64,000 nucleotides of DNA from assembly GCA_009760855.2 (NCBI GenBank), contig WPIO01000114.1, forward strand, positions 887,001 through 951,000. The letters run 5' to 3'. Under the pieces are notes generated by a model that saw nothing but the letters and a program-made list of their open reading frames with translations, was not told the origin of the DNA and ran no database searches. Source of the DNA: Cristatella mucedo. Lineage: Eukaryota; Bryozoa; Phylactolaemata; Cristatellidae. Position numbers and translations under genes: made by a program. This document shows, in pieces, positions 30,678 to 41,460 of this stretch (position 1 is the stretch's first letter; every line of letters starts with the position of its first letter).

Positions 30678-30812
30678 GCCGAGCTAGTTTTGTCCAGCGG
30701 TTAAGGTGCTCGCCCCGACCAAGATCTGGCTGAGGTCGTGGGCTGGAGCCCCGAGGCATATGTGAAATGCCGGAATAGAGATTAAGTTCTCTCAGGGAGC
30801 AATACAAACTAA
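30678..30812 (+). mobile_element. SINE2 copy
   Basis: GTCCAGCGGTTAAGGTGCTC and GGTCGTGGGCTGGAGCC head, tail GAATAGAGATTAAGTTCTCT then CAGGGAGCAATACAAAC. It is the copy whose tail matches L2-A best. Confidence 0.87.
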
Positions 30813-31382
30813 CTATATTTGTCCACCGGCCTGCGCAATCAGGTGCTGACTTTGAAGCTGGACTTGTCTGTCGTGAGCATTGCGGTTGCCATGACACACC
30901 ACTTCTTGCCTACCTGCACTAGCTCCCAGTCAAGCAGCATATCGACTTCAAGGTTCTGTCACTCACTTTTAGGTCCCCTCATTCTTTAGCTTTAGCCTGC
31001 CGACAATAAATACTACCCTACCAGGCCCATCATGCCACCCACGTTTCGGAGTTGAATCATTTAGCTACACCTTGTAAGAACCACAAATCCTTTAGAGAAC
31101 ATGCCTTTAGTTCGCATGCTCCCTAAACCTAGAATTAAATCACGACCAACGTCACAACATCTACAGACTTTACAACATTTAAAATGAGGTTAAAGTGTAT
31201 CTGTTTTTGTACAGCATTTGGTGGATCCTTGTGCATTGTCCTTTCCGTGCTGATGCTGATGCTGATGCTGTGTATGCTGCCACTTACCATAACATTTACA
31301 TGTTGAAACTGTGTATGTTGACCTAATCATGTTTTGCTTGTTAGTATTGTACAGGTTGTAGCCTACTTACCGTTTAATCCTG

Positions 31383-33715
31383 CCTTGCTCAATCCCTCTT
31401 CTGACCTGTCATCATTAGCAGAGTCCTACAACAAGAGGCAAATAGACATGCTTGACTGGTTTGCATCGCAGACTAAGCTCACTGTGCATGCTGGCCCAGA
31501 TGGTTGGTTAACGGTTACCTACAGACATTGAGCAAGTTAGGTCTGCTAAACCCTAGCTTAAAAAACATACACGATCAGGACTGACTGTCCATCGACAGGC
31601 AAATGAGGACTACAGTAGGTCGTGCCAATTAATCCTAGCAAAAGCTAAGGCATGCTTCAAATGACATTGTCAAATTACAGATGTACAATCCCAAAATTAC
31701 AGATGTCGTTGATCAACCATCTGCTCAACTGGTCCATCATTGGCTCCAAATCAAGTGGTAATTGTGGTGATCCAGCTGATCACTTCTCTAGCTTTTTTTG
31801 TGAACAACATGAACTCGATCAGAGAGTCCCTCCCTAACTGGCAGTATATCCCCTAAGGAACCATGTTCATTCATTACATGCAGCAACTTAATGTCTACAT
31901 TCAAGGAGGGCTCACGAGACCTCATACTGAAGTTCATATCTCACTGAAAGGAGAAAACTAGTGCTCTAGACCATATTCCCACTCCTGCTTACACTATACA
32001 CAGATCTGCTGCTGCAATGCATAACTAACACTATAAATAAGTCATTAGCCTCTGGTCATCTCTCAGCAGCTTTCAGGCTGTAACAAGGCCGATACTCAAG
32101 AAAGCCGCACTAGACCAAGAGAACTTGAGCAACTTCCTCCTAATCTCGCTTCTATTCTTCTCAAAGACACTGACACCAGATATAGCAGACCAGTTGAACT
32201 CGTATATTGAAACTTCAAACCTAGCTAGTAAGTTCCAGTCCAGTTTTAGAGCTAACCACTCCACAGAATCAGCATTGCTTCGGTTGTATAACGACCCAAT
32301 TAGGAGTGCAGACTTTGTATATGTGCTTGCTTTACTCGATCTTTCGGTAGTTTTTTTTTTACCATCTTCACAGAATCTTTCTCGAGCACCTCTCATCTCG
32401 TCTGGGCATCACTGGTACGACACTGCAATGGGATAAGTTCTTATTTGGTGACTACAAAAGATTGATGTAAACTTGATAGAATAATCCTTGGAACCACTGA
32501 AGTTTGGGGTACCTTAGGCTTTTTGCTTGGTCGGGACCTTTTCAAGGTTTGTACTCTCCCTCTGGCCGATGTGATTTCTGAGCACAATATAGGCTTTCAC
32601 TTCTATGCAGATGACACTCAATTTTACCTTTGCTTTGATCCCTCCCAGTACAACAAGTTGAATTCTCCTAACTCACGTTTTGGATGTATTGATGACAACC
32701 AAATGCGGATGGCAGACCAATTTCCTAAAATGAATGATGATAAAAATAACTAACTAGTTATAGGCAAACTAAGTTTGATTCAGAAATTAGAAAACCTAAA
32801 GCTCATAATCAGCTCTGCCAGAAGAGCTCCCGTTGCATCTGCAGAAAACCTAGGAGTCCTGTTTCAAAGCCACCTCCCATCACACAACCACATCGGCTAC
32901 ACAGCCACGTCTTCTTACTTTCAGCTTCACAACCTTGCTGAAATTCTAGCTTGTTTAGACAGGGATACTAAACCTAAATTGGTCCATGCATTTGCAACAT
33001 CCGGTCTCGACTTCTATAACTTACTGCTTGCTAGTCTGCCGGCTAGTGAAACCAGGCACTCCCAGTTGGTGCAGAACTTTGCAGTTAATCTTCTCTGTCT
33101 TGAGTGCAGCAGTTGCCACATCACACTACTTCTTGCCGACCTGCACCAGCCCCCCCCCCCGTCAAGCAGCCTATGGACTTCAAGGTTCTGTCACTCACTT
33201 TTAGGTATGTCCCCTCATTCTTTGGCGTCCGTCTACATATAAGATCTATATGCCCACCAGGTCTTATCAGATCTACCTCTCACAATCATTATATCCTCTT
33301 ATCGGAACAGAATTGCTACCTATCGTACCAAGCTCAAATTCTTTGGAGGCCGTGCCTTTTGTTGGTATGGTGCCTGAGCCTGGAACTCTCTCCCGACTGG
33401 CATTACGAAATCCCCTTAATTTGACGATATTTAAAAAGAAGCTAAAATGAATCTATCTACACAGTATTTAGTGGTTTCATGTTACCCGTATTTTGTGTGC
33501 TTATGTGAGCTGACACTGCTGCCTGCTGAGGCGGACCATGTTTACATATTCACCCTATGCATGTAATTACTTACCAAGTAATGCTTGTTGACATTGAGCA
33601 CTCTACCATAAGCAATTCGATAAAGTTTTCTATACAGCAAATGTGAAAGATATATATATATATGTCTATTATTATTATTATTATGCTTCATTTACAGCAC
33701 GTGTAAAGTGCCTAG
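31383..33715 (+). mobile_element. L2-A copy, long but decayed
   Basis: Starts before the reverse transcriptase (the ACTGTCCATCGACAGGCAAA block at about 31583) and continues through FRANHSTESALLRLYND, GFHFYADDTQFYL, the C-terminal domain and UTR to (ATT)n near 33668. A tail block follows, TAAAGTGCCTAGAATAAAAT. There are many frameshifts, and a (TA)n tract at 33650. Confidence 0.82.
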
Positions 33716-33818
33716 AATAAAATTAAATTTCCTGTAGGTACGCATGTATAATTAGGAATATTAGAAATATAATTATTATATTCTCTGAAATTATTTATAT
33801 ATCTTGGTTTAAATATAG

Positions 33819-34089
33819 GTTTGCATTTAGGGAATCCATACTTTCAACTTTCAAGACCTGAACGATCACTTGCTGAGATATGCTTCTCGGCTGCTGAAAC
33901 TGCAATTGCGAAATCCGTTGCAGGCATTCATTATTGGCCTAATGTCAGAACAATGTTTTTGCTCATATTCTTAATTTTGGTAATAATCGGCCATACAACT
34001 GGCAGAACCTACCAGAAGATTTTTTCGCCCTATGAAATTAGGCAGTGGCCGCAGCCACTTAAGCATTTAACCAATCACTATATCTTTCA
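33819..34089 (+). CDS. Candidate internal exon with a membrane segment, unrecognised
   Basis: 271 nt open in one frame between an acceptor (AAATATAG) and a consensus GTAAGT donor at 34090. The text contains RPERSLAEICFSAAETAIAK, then TMFLLIFLILVIIGH, a likely membrane helix, then YEIRQWPQPLKHL. The left side abuts an L2-A tail. I do not recognise the family; it could also be an unknown transposon ORF. Confidence 0.3.
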
Positions 34090-34224
34090 GTAAGTAAATA
34101 AATCAAGTGAATTCAAAAATTCGCCTGTCAGGTTAACACCCACCGATGTAGCCTCTAACGACGGGACTTGCACAAGACATCATCTACAGAAACTCAGGAA
34201 TAATCACAATTGTAGCAATAAATG

Positions 34225-34430
34225 TTACAAACAAGGAGTAGCGGCTTCGATATCTAGATACCAACGATCAAAAATACAAGTGCACCAAACGGCGCTAGTC
34301 CTAGCCGACGGGCGACAAGTATAGGAGAAGCCCGGGCCTGTATCATGGCTAGGACTTGCAGATGCAACGACAGAACACGTAGATGAGCCAATAGTAGTGG
34401 AACACGGTCGCAATGAAAAGCGCCAATGCA
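34225..34430 (+). repeat. Unclassified repeat R1, partial copy
   Basis: Shares GGCGCTAGTC..AGCCGACGGGCGAC and ATGGCTAGGACTTGCAG, in order, with 37045-37110. Short and diverged. Confidence 0.4.
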
Positions 34431-34475
34431 TTCCAATAAAATTCCACATCCACTGTGCAGGGAATTCTATTCGAC

Positions 34476-35800
34476 TGTGACGGAGGGTTACAGGTGTAAC
34501 GCCGAAGGCTCGGCGGGGTAAGCTTGACCTGCCGCTTACCTAGCGGCGTAGCCTATCGCCTAATGCCGTTCGGTGCGCGCCTACGCGAAATAAGCTGGCC
34601 GCTACGAAACGAGCGTTTCTAGCGCTGACCTGCCTACCGTTACTAAAGGGGGTCGTGAGTCCGCGGCGTGGATTGGAAGCAAGACACACAGATTGGGGAT
34701 CTTACTGAACTTTATTCGCAAGCGCAAAAAGTCGCTGCGCATCTAGTTCAGCTTTATCTCCACACTCCTCGCACGTTCTCAGCTACACTAACACTCTTAC
34801 GGAGGGAATACTCCTCCACACTAAGCGCGACGCGGACCCTAAACCCTAACCGGTGAACTAGGAATCCGTTCCTGCCTGTGCCGAGGGAATACCCCAAACA
34901 CGCCAACGTAAACACTCTAGCGGAGGGAATACTTCTCCACACTAAAGCGCGACCCGGAGCCTAAACCCTACCCGGTGAATTAGAGCTCCACACACGCCAA
35001 CTACGCCTAGCTGGCGCCGGCAAATCCCTATGCCGAGACCACGTGCTAGCGCGCACACACACGACACAAAAGAAACACAAAACACGAAAGAACACACAAA
35101 ATGCCAGCTCGGGCGCGATACGACCGTATTCGGTGGGGTTCCACCGAATCCTCCTAGCGCCGTCTCGTCTTGTTCCGTCCATCGTTGGCGGACAGCCCGC
35201 CCTCCTCCCTCGCTTTCAGAAAAACGAGTGCCCGACGGCGTTGAGGCGCAGAGCCGGACCAAAGACTAAAGACACGAGGCCAAGAGCGAGCGTCGCTCGA
35301 TTCTTAAATACCTAGCTGAAACAATGGACAAGAGCTTAGTGGTATTGGGCCCGGATACCTTGACCCATTACAGAAAGGAATTACTACCGTCCCCAGGCCA
35401 CTGGAAGGGCACCTCCGTCCAGCTTGAATGGCGAATGGGTTCCAGAAGATTCTTTCTTGGAAAGAGGGAAGGCGGGGGTTTACAGGCCAGCCAACATCTA
35501 TCAGCAGCTTCCGCGAGTATCGGACCAATTCTAAAGGCCGAATCGCAGCCGCTCGGCTCAGAGCTTCCTGGCCTGCTCCTAAGCGCTTCCTCTCTAACCG
35601 CACTGACGCTCCTCTCGGGCTCACTGCTGCAGGACAAAGGGGCTCTAGCCCGCCGCCGAACAGCTCTTGTTCGCGCTAAAATTCAGCCAAAGCCAGCAGG
35701 GCGATACACAGGCGTCCGAAATCGGTTACGGTGTAGCTCTACCACTGAACCCCTGAGCCAAGTCTCGGGCATAGCTCTCGCGTGGCCCAAAGCCTAAATT
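34476..35800. repeat. GC-rich LTR-like block
   Basis: A sharp rise in GC and CpG begins at TGTGACGGAGGGTTACAGG (34476). On the minus strand AATAAA occurs at about 34714-34719, followed by a run ending ACTCACGACCCCC, as in an LTR R-U5. A segment of about 120 bp is tandemly duplicated (GGAGGGAATACT at 34801 and 34921). The far boundary, near 35800, is not defined. Frames of up to 157 residues are probably by-products of GC richness. Confidence 0.4.
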
Positions 35801-36475
35801 GCCTGGAAACTACATGAAAATGGAATGTAAATGTCACGTAATTATCAGTTAAACGTTTTAGGAATACTAAGGAATGTCTACTAAGGAATGCCTCGGCAGT
35901 CATTTATCTGGCTGCTTTAGCAAAGCACCCTTTCTGCAGGATCTGGAGACACGCCCACACCATATCCCCTTTGCAATCAGTATGCAAATCTACAATCACA
36001 CTTTAAGAACTTGTATTACTAAAAGTGGAAGTTTTTTTTAAATAACTAAATATCTGATACTAGCAAACCAAAGCATTAACGTTTCACTGTCAACAGCCTA
36101 GCTAGGGGTTGCTAAGTGTGGATAGGCAGGGCACTTCCGTCAGAGCCATCTGCTTCAAGGGATGGCTTGGTACTAGCCACGGCTTCGCGACCCCTTTTGC
36201 CTGACTGTAAGGTAAGCAGCGGTGATTAATAGCTATCTATCGCTTCAAATATGATTTTTAATGTCCAGAATGTCGAGAGTAGAGCGTACGCTCAATATTA
36301 ACGCATGTCCCACCTCTGTCTGCTTATCAGATGTCGCGGCAAAATGCCACCAAAAACGCGCTTAGCTGCTTGCAGAGTCAACAATTTGTTTATCGGGAAA
36401 AGGCAGTCTACTTGCAAGGGAATTTTGATATAACTATCGCCTGGGCATTCAACTGATTATCTTATATAGGGCTCC
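35801..36475. other. Stretch with no recognised gene
   Basis: No repeat or splice-bounded frame recognised. Confidence 0.35.
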
Positions 36476-36585
36476 CAAGACCTCACTTCGATCTGGCCGA
36501 GGTCGTGGGCTCGAGCCCCGAGGCATACGTGAAGCGCCCGAATAGAGATTACGTCCTCGTAGGTTTCTATACTAATGATTATAGT
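36476..36585 (+). mobile_element. SINE2 copy, 5'-damaged
   Basis: GGCCGAGGTCGTGGGCTCGA B-box region and the tail CCCGAATAGAGATTACGTCC; the A-box half is decayed. Confidence 0.7.
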
Positions 36586-36851
36586 TGTTAAATTAGTTTT
36601 TTAGTCTTAAAATTTTACAAACATGCAAAGATATCCAGACCAAAGGTACCTTCTATGTTGGGAAGCTAATTGGCTTGCTCCACCTTGAAAGGCTTCTGCT
36701 GGAAAGTAATTTATACCGAGAAAATAACATTAGAACGACGCGAATGAAGAATTTAACCTAATCTTTTCATTTTCTTTTTATTTCCCTGCTAAGATACAGT
36801 GTATTCTATGAAATTGTTGGACGACCAAGACTTGATAATGGAACGCAGGTT

Positions 36852-36958
36852 ACTCACCATTCAATTGCATTTCCCTTTGCAGCAAATGTAAAGTGCCTAG
36901 AAAGAGATTGAGTTCTCTGAGGGTGCTTTATCAAGTGAATTATTATAATTATTATAAT
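36852..36958 (+). mobile_element. L2-A tail insertion
   Basis: Only the last 107 bp of L2-A: CCATTCAATTGCATTTCCCT, CTAGAAAGAGATTGAGTTCT and an ATTATAATT tail. Confidence 0.85.
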
Positions 36959-36959
36959 A

Positions 36960-37620
36960 GGGAAATTGTGACGAGCGTGGCGTGCGGCTTCCGCGTGCTG
37001 TCTGAACTAGGCCGCAAACGCAGTGCTTGCAGTGGTGCTAGTCTCACCCGACGCGCGACGATTACCGGTGACCTGAACCCTGTAGCACGGCTAGTTACTT
37101 TGCAGGTGCTTCATCAAAGTGCACAGGTACGTGCCGACGGTATCAGAAGCACGGCAGTGACTACGATCGCTCATTACTCAACGCATATTAAGTCTGTATC
37201 CATAATGCAGACAAGTCTATTTAACTGCAGCTGGCGGTTGCAGCTGTACTAAAAACAAAACCTAGCTGATTAAACAGCCTCTTTTTGTGTAGCGACAGAA
37301 GAGCCTTTACGGCTATCACCACCGCTTGCAGTGGCAATAAAGGATTGCCCACCGTAGGAATTGAAGCCACGACCTGGGGACCGAGGTCGTGAAAGCAACC
37401 GCCTTACCTAGTGTGCCATCACGGCTCACCAACAATGACAATGTGGTCTAGAGCTCGTGTGAGCTCCAATGCCAAAGCCTCTAACCTCGAATCCCCACTG
37501 CCATTATGTCAGGGCGCCGGCCTTTGTGCAGCCTAGGCAGTAAACTATCCTATAATCGCATAATCACAAATAATAATAACTAACCGCCATAATTGGTATG
37601 TTTAGCTGGCACTGTCGTTA
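36960..37620 (+). repeat. Unclassified repeat R1, copy 2, split by SINE1
   Basis: It carries the same ordered blocks as copy 1 at 26.5-27.0 kb, with a SINE1 inserted at 37261-37430. A short (AAT)n follows at 37568. Confidence 0.6.
37261..37430 (-). mobile_element. SINE1 copy
   Basis: Complement of the 3' end (CTAGCTGATTAAACAGCC) through to the head complement CCATCACGGCTCACC. The B box is altered to GGAATTGAAGCC. Confidence 0.88.
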
Positions 37621-37639
37621 CAAGATAGAGGGAACAAGA

Positions 37640-38140
37640 TAATAATAACAATAATACACTTGATAAAGCGCTCTAAGAGAACTCAATCTCTTTCTAGGCA
37701 CTTTGAATTTGCTGCAAAGGAAGAACGATCGAATGGTTAGTGGTAGCGTGCTGACAAAGCAATAATAATAACATGGTTAGGGTTGACCTGCAAAGGGTCG
37801 GCATGCAAATTTGGTCATTGGCAGCATGCACAGTGTCAGCACCGATAAGAGCATCAAGGACTAATTACAGGGACCTACTAAATGCTGTCGTAAATATATG
37901 CGCTTTTTGTTTCTTTTTAAATGAGAACGAGTTTGAGATGTAGGCAGTGAGTTCCAGGTTTTGGGAGCATACAAACTAAAGGCACGGTCTCCAAAGAGTT
38001 TGACATTTGTACGAGGTATGGGTATACAGTTAGCTTTTGAAAAGCGGTGGTGCGATGCTTGGCCTGGTGGGGAGTTGATATGATAAGTAGGCTGTGGCCA
38101 AAGAATGAAGGGACCTGAAAGTGAGTGAGAAAACCTTGAA
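37640..38140 (-). mobile_element. L2-A 3' end, reversed
   Basis: Complement of the tail (ACTTGATAAAGCGCTCT), UTR and the C-terminal coding part up to the GACCTGAAAGTGAGTGA block. Confidence 0.82.
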
Positions 38141-38890
38141 ATCTGTGCTAGGGAACAGTATGCGATTCTATTGGAAATAGGTCCAAAACAAAGTGCGTTA
38201 TAAAATTATAGAAGATGCCGACCTACCGAGGAAAGACTGGGAAAGGCAAAGGGAGCAATGCAAGGGCAGGGCTAGCCACTTCGTACGTCAGCCCTGAAGC
38301 TGTAACGAGTTCTGACACTCCCTATGCTTGAATTACTACCGCAACGAGTAGTCTCAGGAAAGGACTCGGGTAGTGGGGAAATGCGGCTAGCGATTCCTTG
38401 AGTTGCAGTAGCTCTGGACAGGATGACGACAGGTCTCTGACCGAAAAGCCTTGTACTCTTGGTCTGCAGCTGCCTCTTCGTATCCTCTTTGGCCTCTTGT
38501 TAGGTGCTGCGACCACTCGCAGAACACTCGAGCTGCTTGTACAAGGGAACGCCGGGATAGTATAGTATAGTAATGGAGAATTCTTGTCTTCGAGAGGAAG
38601 TTCACAGCCTGCCTAGTGGGATATGTGGCCACGTAGGTTAGAATCCGCTTAGCGTGACTAAGCTTTGCTCAGATTTTTTTTAGCTACGTCTAGAGCCCTG
38701 TTTAATGCCGTTGACAGTCAAGTGTTGGTGATGCCATAGGATAAACGTGTTTCGATACTGCAAACTCAAATAACGACAGTAAAAGTGCCGTGACTGTATT
38801 GCTCTGGGCTCCTTTGGATACTGTTGCCTCGGGACTCGCTCTGCATTTAACATGTAAGCATCATATCACATGATTGATCTTAGATGTATT
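38141..38890. other. Stretch with no assigned gene
   Basis: An 81-residue minus frame at 38387-38632 is not recognised. Short TATAG repeats occur at 38559-38573. Confidence 0.35.
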
Positions 38891-38894
38891 CGAG

Positions 38895-39036
38895 CTGAGT
38901 GGCGTCTCTAAATAAAAATAGCATTGGACTGCTAGGTCGTTCTACTGATATTGTTCCCTGCATTGACCATTCGCTAGTCAATAATGCTGCTGGCGTTAAG
39001 GACTTGGACCGACTGATTTCTGGTGTCCATGAGAAA
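38895..39036 (+). CDS. Candidate exon upstream of a terminal exon, unrecognised
   Basis: Open text with NKNSIGLLGRSTDIVPCIDH then GVKDLDRLISGVHEK ends at a usable donor (GAGAAA|GTAATC) in phase 0, which fits the next candidate exon. The 5' boundary is uncertain. Confidence 0.3.
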
Positions 39037-39192
39037 GTAATCGCTTTGCTCTGGGTGGCATTAGTCTGCAAGTCCTTATAGCGACGCTACAGCGCTTCGT
39101 TAACTTATCGTTATAATTCCTAGAGAAAGGCCCCGAAGGGCATAGGATGTTTCTCTCCGGTGGTGATTAACGAAGCTTGATGGATGGCTCAG

Positions 39193-39489
39193 GCAATTTA
39201 TGCTGTAAAGATGCTACTGTTACATATGCAATTCGCCATTTACGGCTTAGCAATACAACTCATATTTCCTCATGGAGGAAAGTTATGCTTCATCACCCCA
39301 TCTGCAGAAAGTATCCTTTCTATTGCACTTGTGTACTCAAGATTATTTTTCAAAACACGTGATGCAGCAGCAGCTCCTCGAAGCGACTTGGAGCATCTCC
39401 ATGCAGTGAATCCCGATCTGAACAGTTCTAGTGCTGCAATACAGTCTACACTTTCTACATTTCTAGATTCGTTGGATTCGCATTTTTGA
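39193..39489 (+). CDS. Candidate terminal exon, unrecognised
   Basis: After an acceptor (GGCTCAG) the frame is open for 98 residues to TGA at 39487-39489. It contains AIYAVKMLLLHMQFAIYGLA, then ESILSIALVYSRLFFKTRD and a serine-rich end SSAAIQSTLSTFLDSLDSHF. It joins the previous candidate exon in phase (0/0). The helical text looks protein-like but I do not know the family, and no clear AATAAA follows nearby. Confidence 0.35.
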   Translation, partial: AIYAVKMLLLHMQFAIYGLAIQLIFPHGGKLCFITPSAESILSIALVYSRLFFKTRDAAAAPRSDLEHLHAVNPDLNSSSAAIQSTLSTFLDSLDSHF

Positions 39490-40260
39490 TGATGCCTGGT
39501 TCCTTAATTAGAAATTTGTTGTAATGGGAAAACCAAGATATAGAAATAATCTGGATTAATCTTTAAGCCGTGTTCGATCACCGGAAAAAATCAACTGTCA
39601 GACCTTGTTAAGGCGTCTGCCTAGAGGTCCTTTGACATTACGAAACTACCATAGGCATTACTTATGTTGCGACACCTCAATCGTACCAGGTTGCACTAGC
39701 CTGTGCCTGTCCGACGTCTTTGCTCCGCTAATGAGCTCTCCTAGCTGCTCGTCCGTTTCCAATCGTATGTCATCTCCCCAGACTGTAATGTTATCTTGTA
39801 AGGATTGAGCCTTCAGCTTGCATGTACGAAAAATCTGAATCAGTCGCTTTCAGTTTCTATTAGCTCTTGCAGTGACTACACAGCATTCGTTCTGCTAAGC
39901 TTTTCCTGTATCCTAGTTAACTTGTCTTTATTTTGTTTCTGTGTGCTATTCCTGCTTGCCTGTGTACTTTACTGGTTAGGGTCATGCGTTGCCTTCTGTG
40001 GATGTTTGCATCCTTGTCCAAATATGATACCATTCATACTAATAATTTTACCTTATTGATTCTTGTAAATCAGTTTAAAGAGTGCCATGATAGAGATATA
40101 TGTCTCAGGGATATGTACTAAAGAATAGCAGTTTTTATATTTTAATTAGCGTTTCCTATCCTGTTTTGAGGGTAAGGAGCAGCTGATGCAAAATGGTGTT
40201 TTAGACTCAAGTAAGATTATTAATGACAACGACGAACGGCTGTGGGTTAGCTTTAATCAA
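39490..40260. other. Stretch with no recognised gene
   Basis: AT-rich with short frames; no repeat identified with confidence. Confidence 0.35.
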
Positions 40261-40261
40261 G

Positions 40262-40362
40262 GATTTACTTCCTCGTACCCTCGGGTCCTCTATGGACAAT
40301 AAATTATCTGTTCCATTCCTCAGCTTAAAGACCGTTGGCGAACGAAGCTTTAGCTCTGATGA
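40262..40362 (+). mobile_element. L2-B C-terminal scrap
   Basis: Reads SMDNKLSVPFLSLKTVGERS then FSSD, a block diagnostic of L2-B, in about 100 bp. Confidence 0.7.
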
Positions 40363-40510
40363 GAGGTCGAAGCGAAATCGAGCCGCAGGTACGACGTAGA
40401 TATTCTCCTTTGAGGACAGCATCGATATCAAAATTCGGAATGCTGAGGAGGGCACACACTGTATATGAATGAGAACCTCATGCTGTCAGATGAGCAGAAT
40501 TTGGTAGTAA

Positions 40511-41198
40511 TGTAACCGAGTTCCAGGGGTCAGAGGCTATTTCCCGCCAAACCCTGCCATACTCCGGCCACGCTACTGCTCGCCATGTCGCCGAGCTAGG
40601 ATAAGACGAGCGGTCGTCCGGGTAAACCTCTTTATAATAACGCATGCGCCAACAACAGCAGGGGAACTAAACAAGTCTACAGGGAGGCTTCTAAACAAAG
40701 TACACTACAGGGGCGCACGACGACGCAGCAAGCGCGAACAAACGTGTTAGTTGGGGTCAGTCGGCTTCTGCAGTCCTGTCGTACCGACTCCGAATCCAAC
40801 AGTACGAGTGTACGCCGTCCTAAACCCGGCTGGCTGAGTAACCGCTGGCTAGTCCGAGTCGACAGCTACCACAGTCATAAGCTTCCACCGAAAGACGCCA
40901 ACACACGGGAGGGGGTCACGAACAGGCTACACTGGGAACGCGGAGTATACAAGTCAACAACGAGCGAGCTATCCAGCTCAGCTCGGGCCTTCGGTACTCG
41001 TTCCCTTGCGTGCGTAGCAGCATCGCCGGAGCACCCACGCCGCACGAATCCAGGTGCATAACTCGGCGAGACCGGAGCCTCCATCACCACGACTTACTGG
41101 GCCAACTTCCCGTACCCAAGAGCCCCGGTGACCTCTCGTCACCACATATCCGGCAATGCATAGGTCCGACCCCGGCCTAGCCGGTGACCCTCATTACA
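40511..41198. repeat. Possible solo LTR, 688 bp
   Basis: GC-rich block bounded by TGTAA (40511) and TTACA (ending 41198), the short inverted ends typical of LTRs. TTTATAATAA at about 40631 could be a TATA box. Seven bases after the right end is TGGTCCCAGCCAACC, which begins with TGG as a primer-binding site would. No partner LTR or coding region was seen. Confidence 0.35.
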
Positions 41199-41224
41199 GC
41201 CGCCTGGTCCCAGCCAACCGAACC

Positions 41225-41460
41225 CAGCCTGGGTACAGTGATAGGGGTTGATAACATACAGTTGTGGGATAACAATTGATAAAGAGTGTAACCCTTGCTG
41301 TGAGTAGGTTCATGCAGATCAACAAGAAGAGAAAATATGTCACTCAGTTCACGAATTTTGGCGCTGCTTAAGGTGTCAAAGAGAACTTTAAAATCAACCA
41401 TTATGACGAAAGAATATTTTCTTGCAGACTCTATCAAAATGAGACGAGATAAATCTGAAA
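41225..41460 (-). mobile_element. LINE endonuclease fragment
   Basis: The minus frame reads DFKVLFDTLSSAKIRELSDI then LLVDLHEPTHSKGYTLYQLL. This matches the end of the apurinic-type endonuclease of L2/CR1 LINEs (DFN....FL.LL..F.L.Q.V.EPTH..G.TLD). Whether it is L2-A or L2-B is unknown. Confidence 0.6.

Larger units (their letters stand above)
29886..31350 (+). mobile_element. L2-A copy carrying L2-B and SINE2 insertions
   Basis: L2-A sequence (LNKDKTNLLVM, then SARNLGVLF-type text) is cut at about 30125 after ACATGGATACTATG and resumes near 30596 with CCAAATGGTCCATGCATTTG. It is cut again at about 30677 by a SINE2 and resumes near 30813. It then runs through the C-terminal domain and UTR. 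All frames are broken. Confidence 0.78.

Noticed and set aside
34837-34853. Telomere-like CCCTAAACCCTAACC
   Set aside because: Only two imperfect units inside a 120-bp tandem duplication; not a telomeric array.
35324-35797. 157-residue plus-strand frame
   Set aside because: Lies in a GC-rich LTR-like block where stops are rare; three other frames are also open there and none looks like a known protein.
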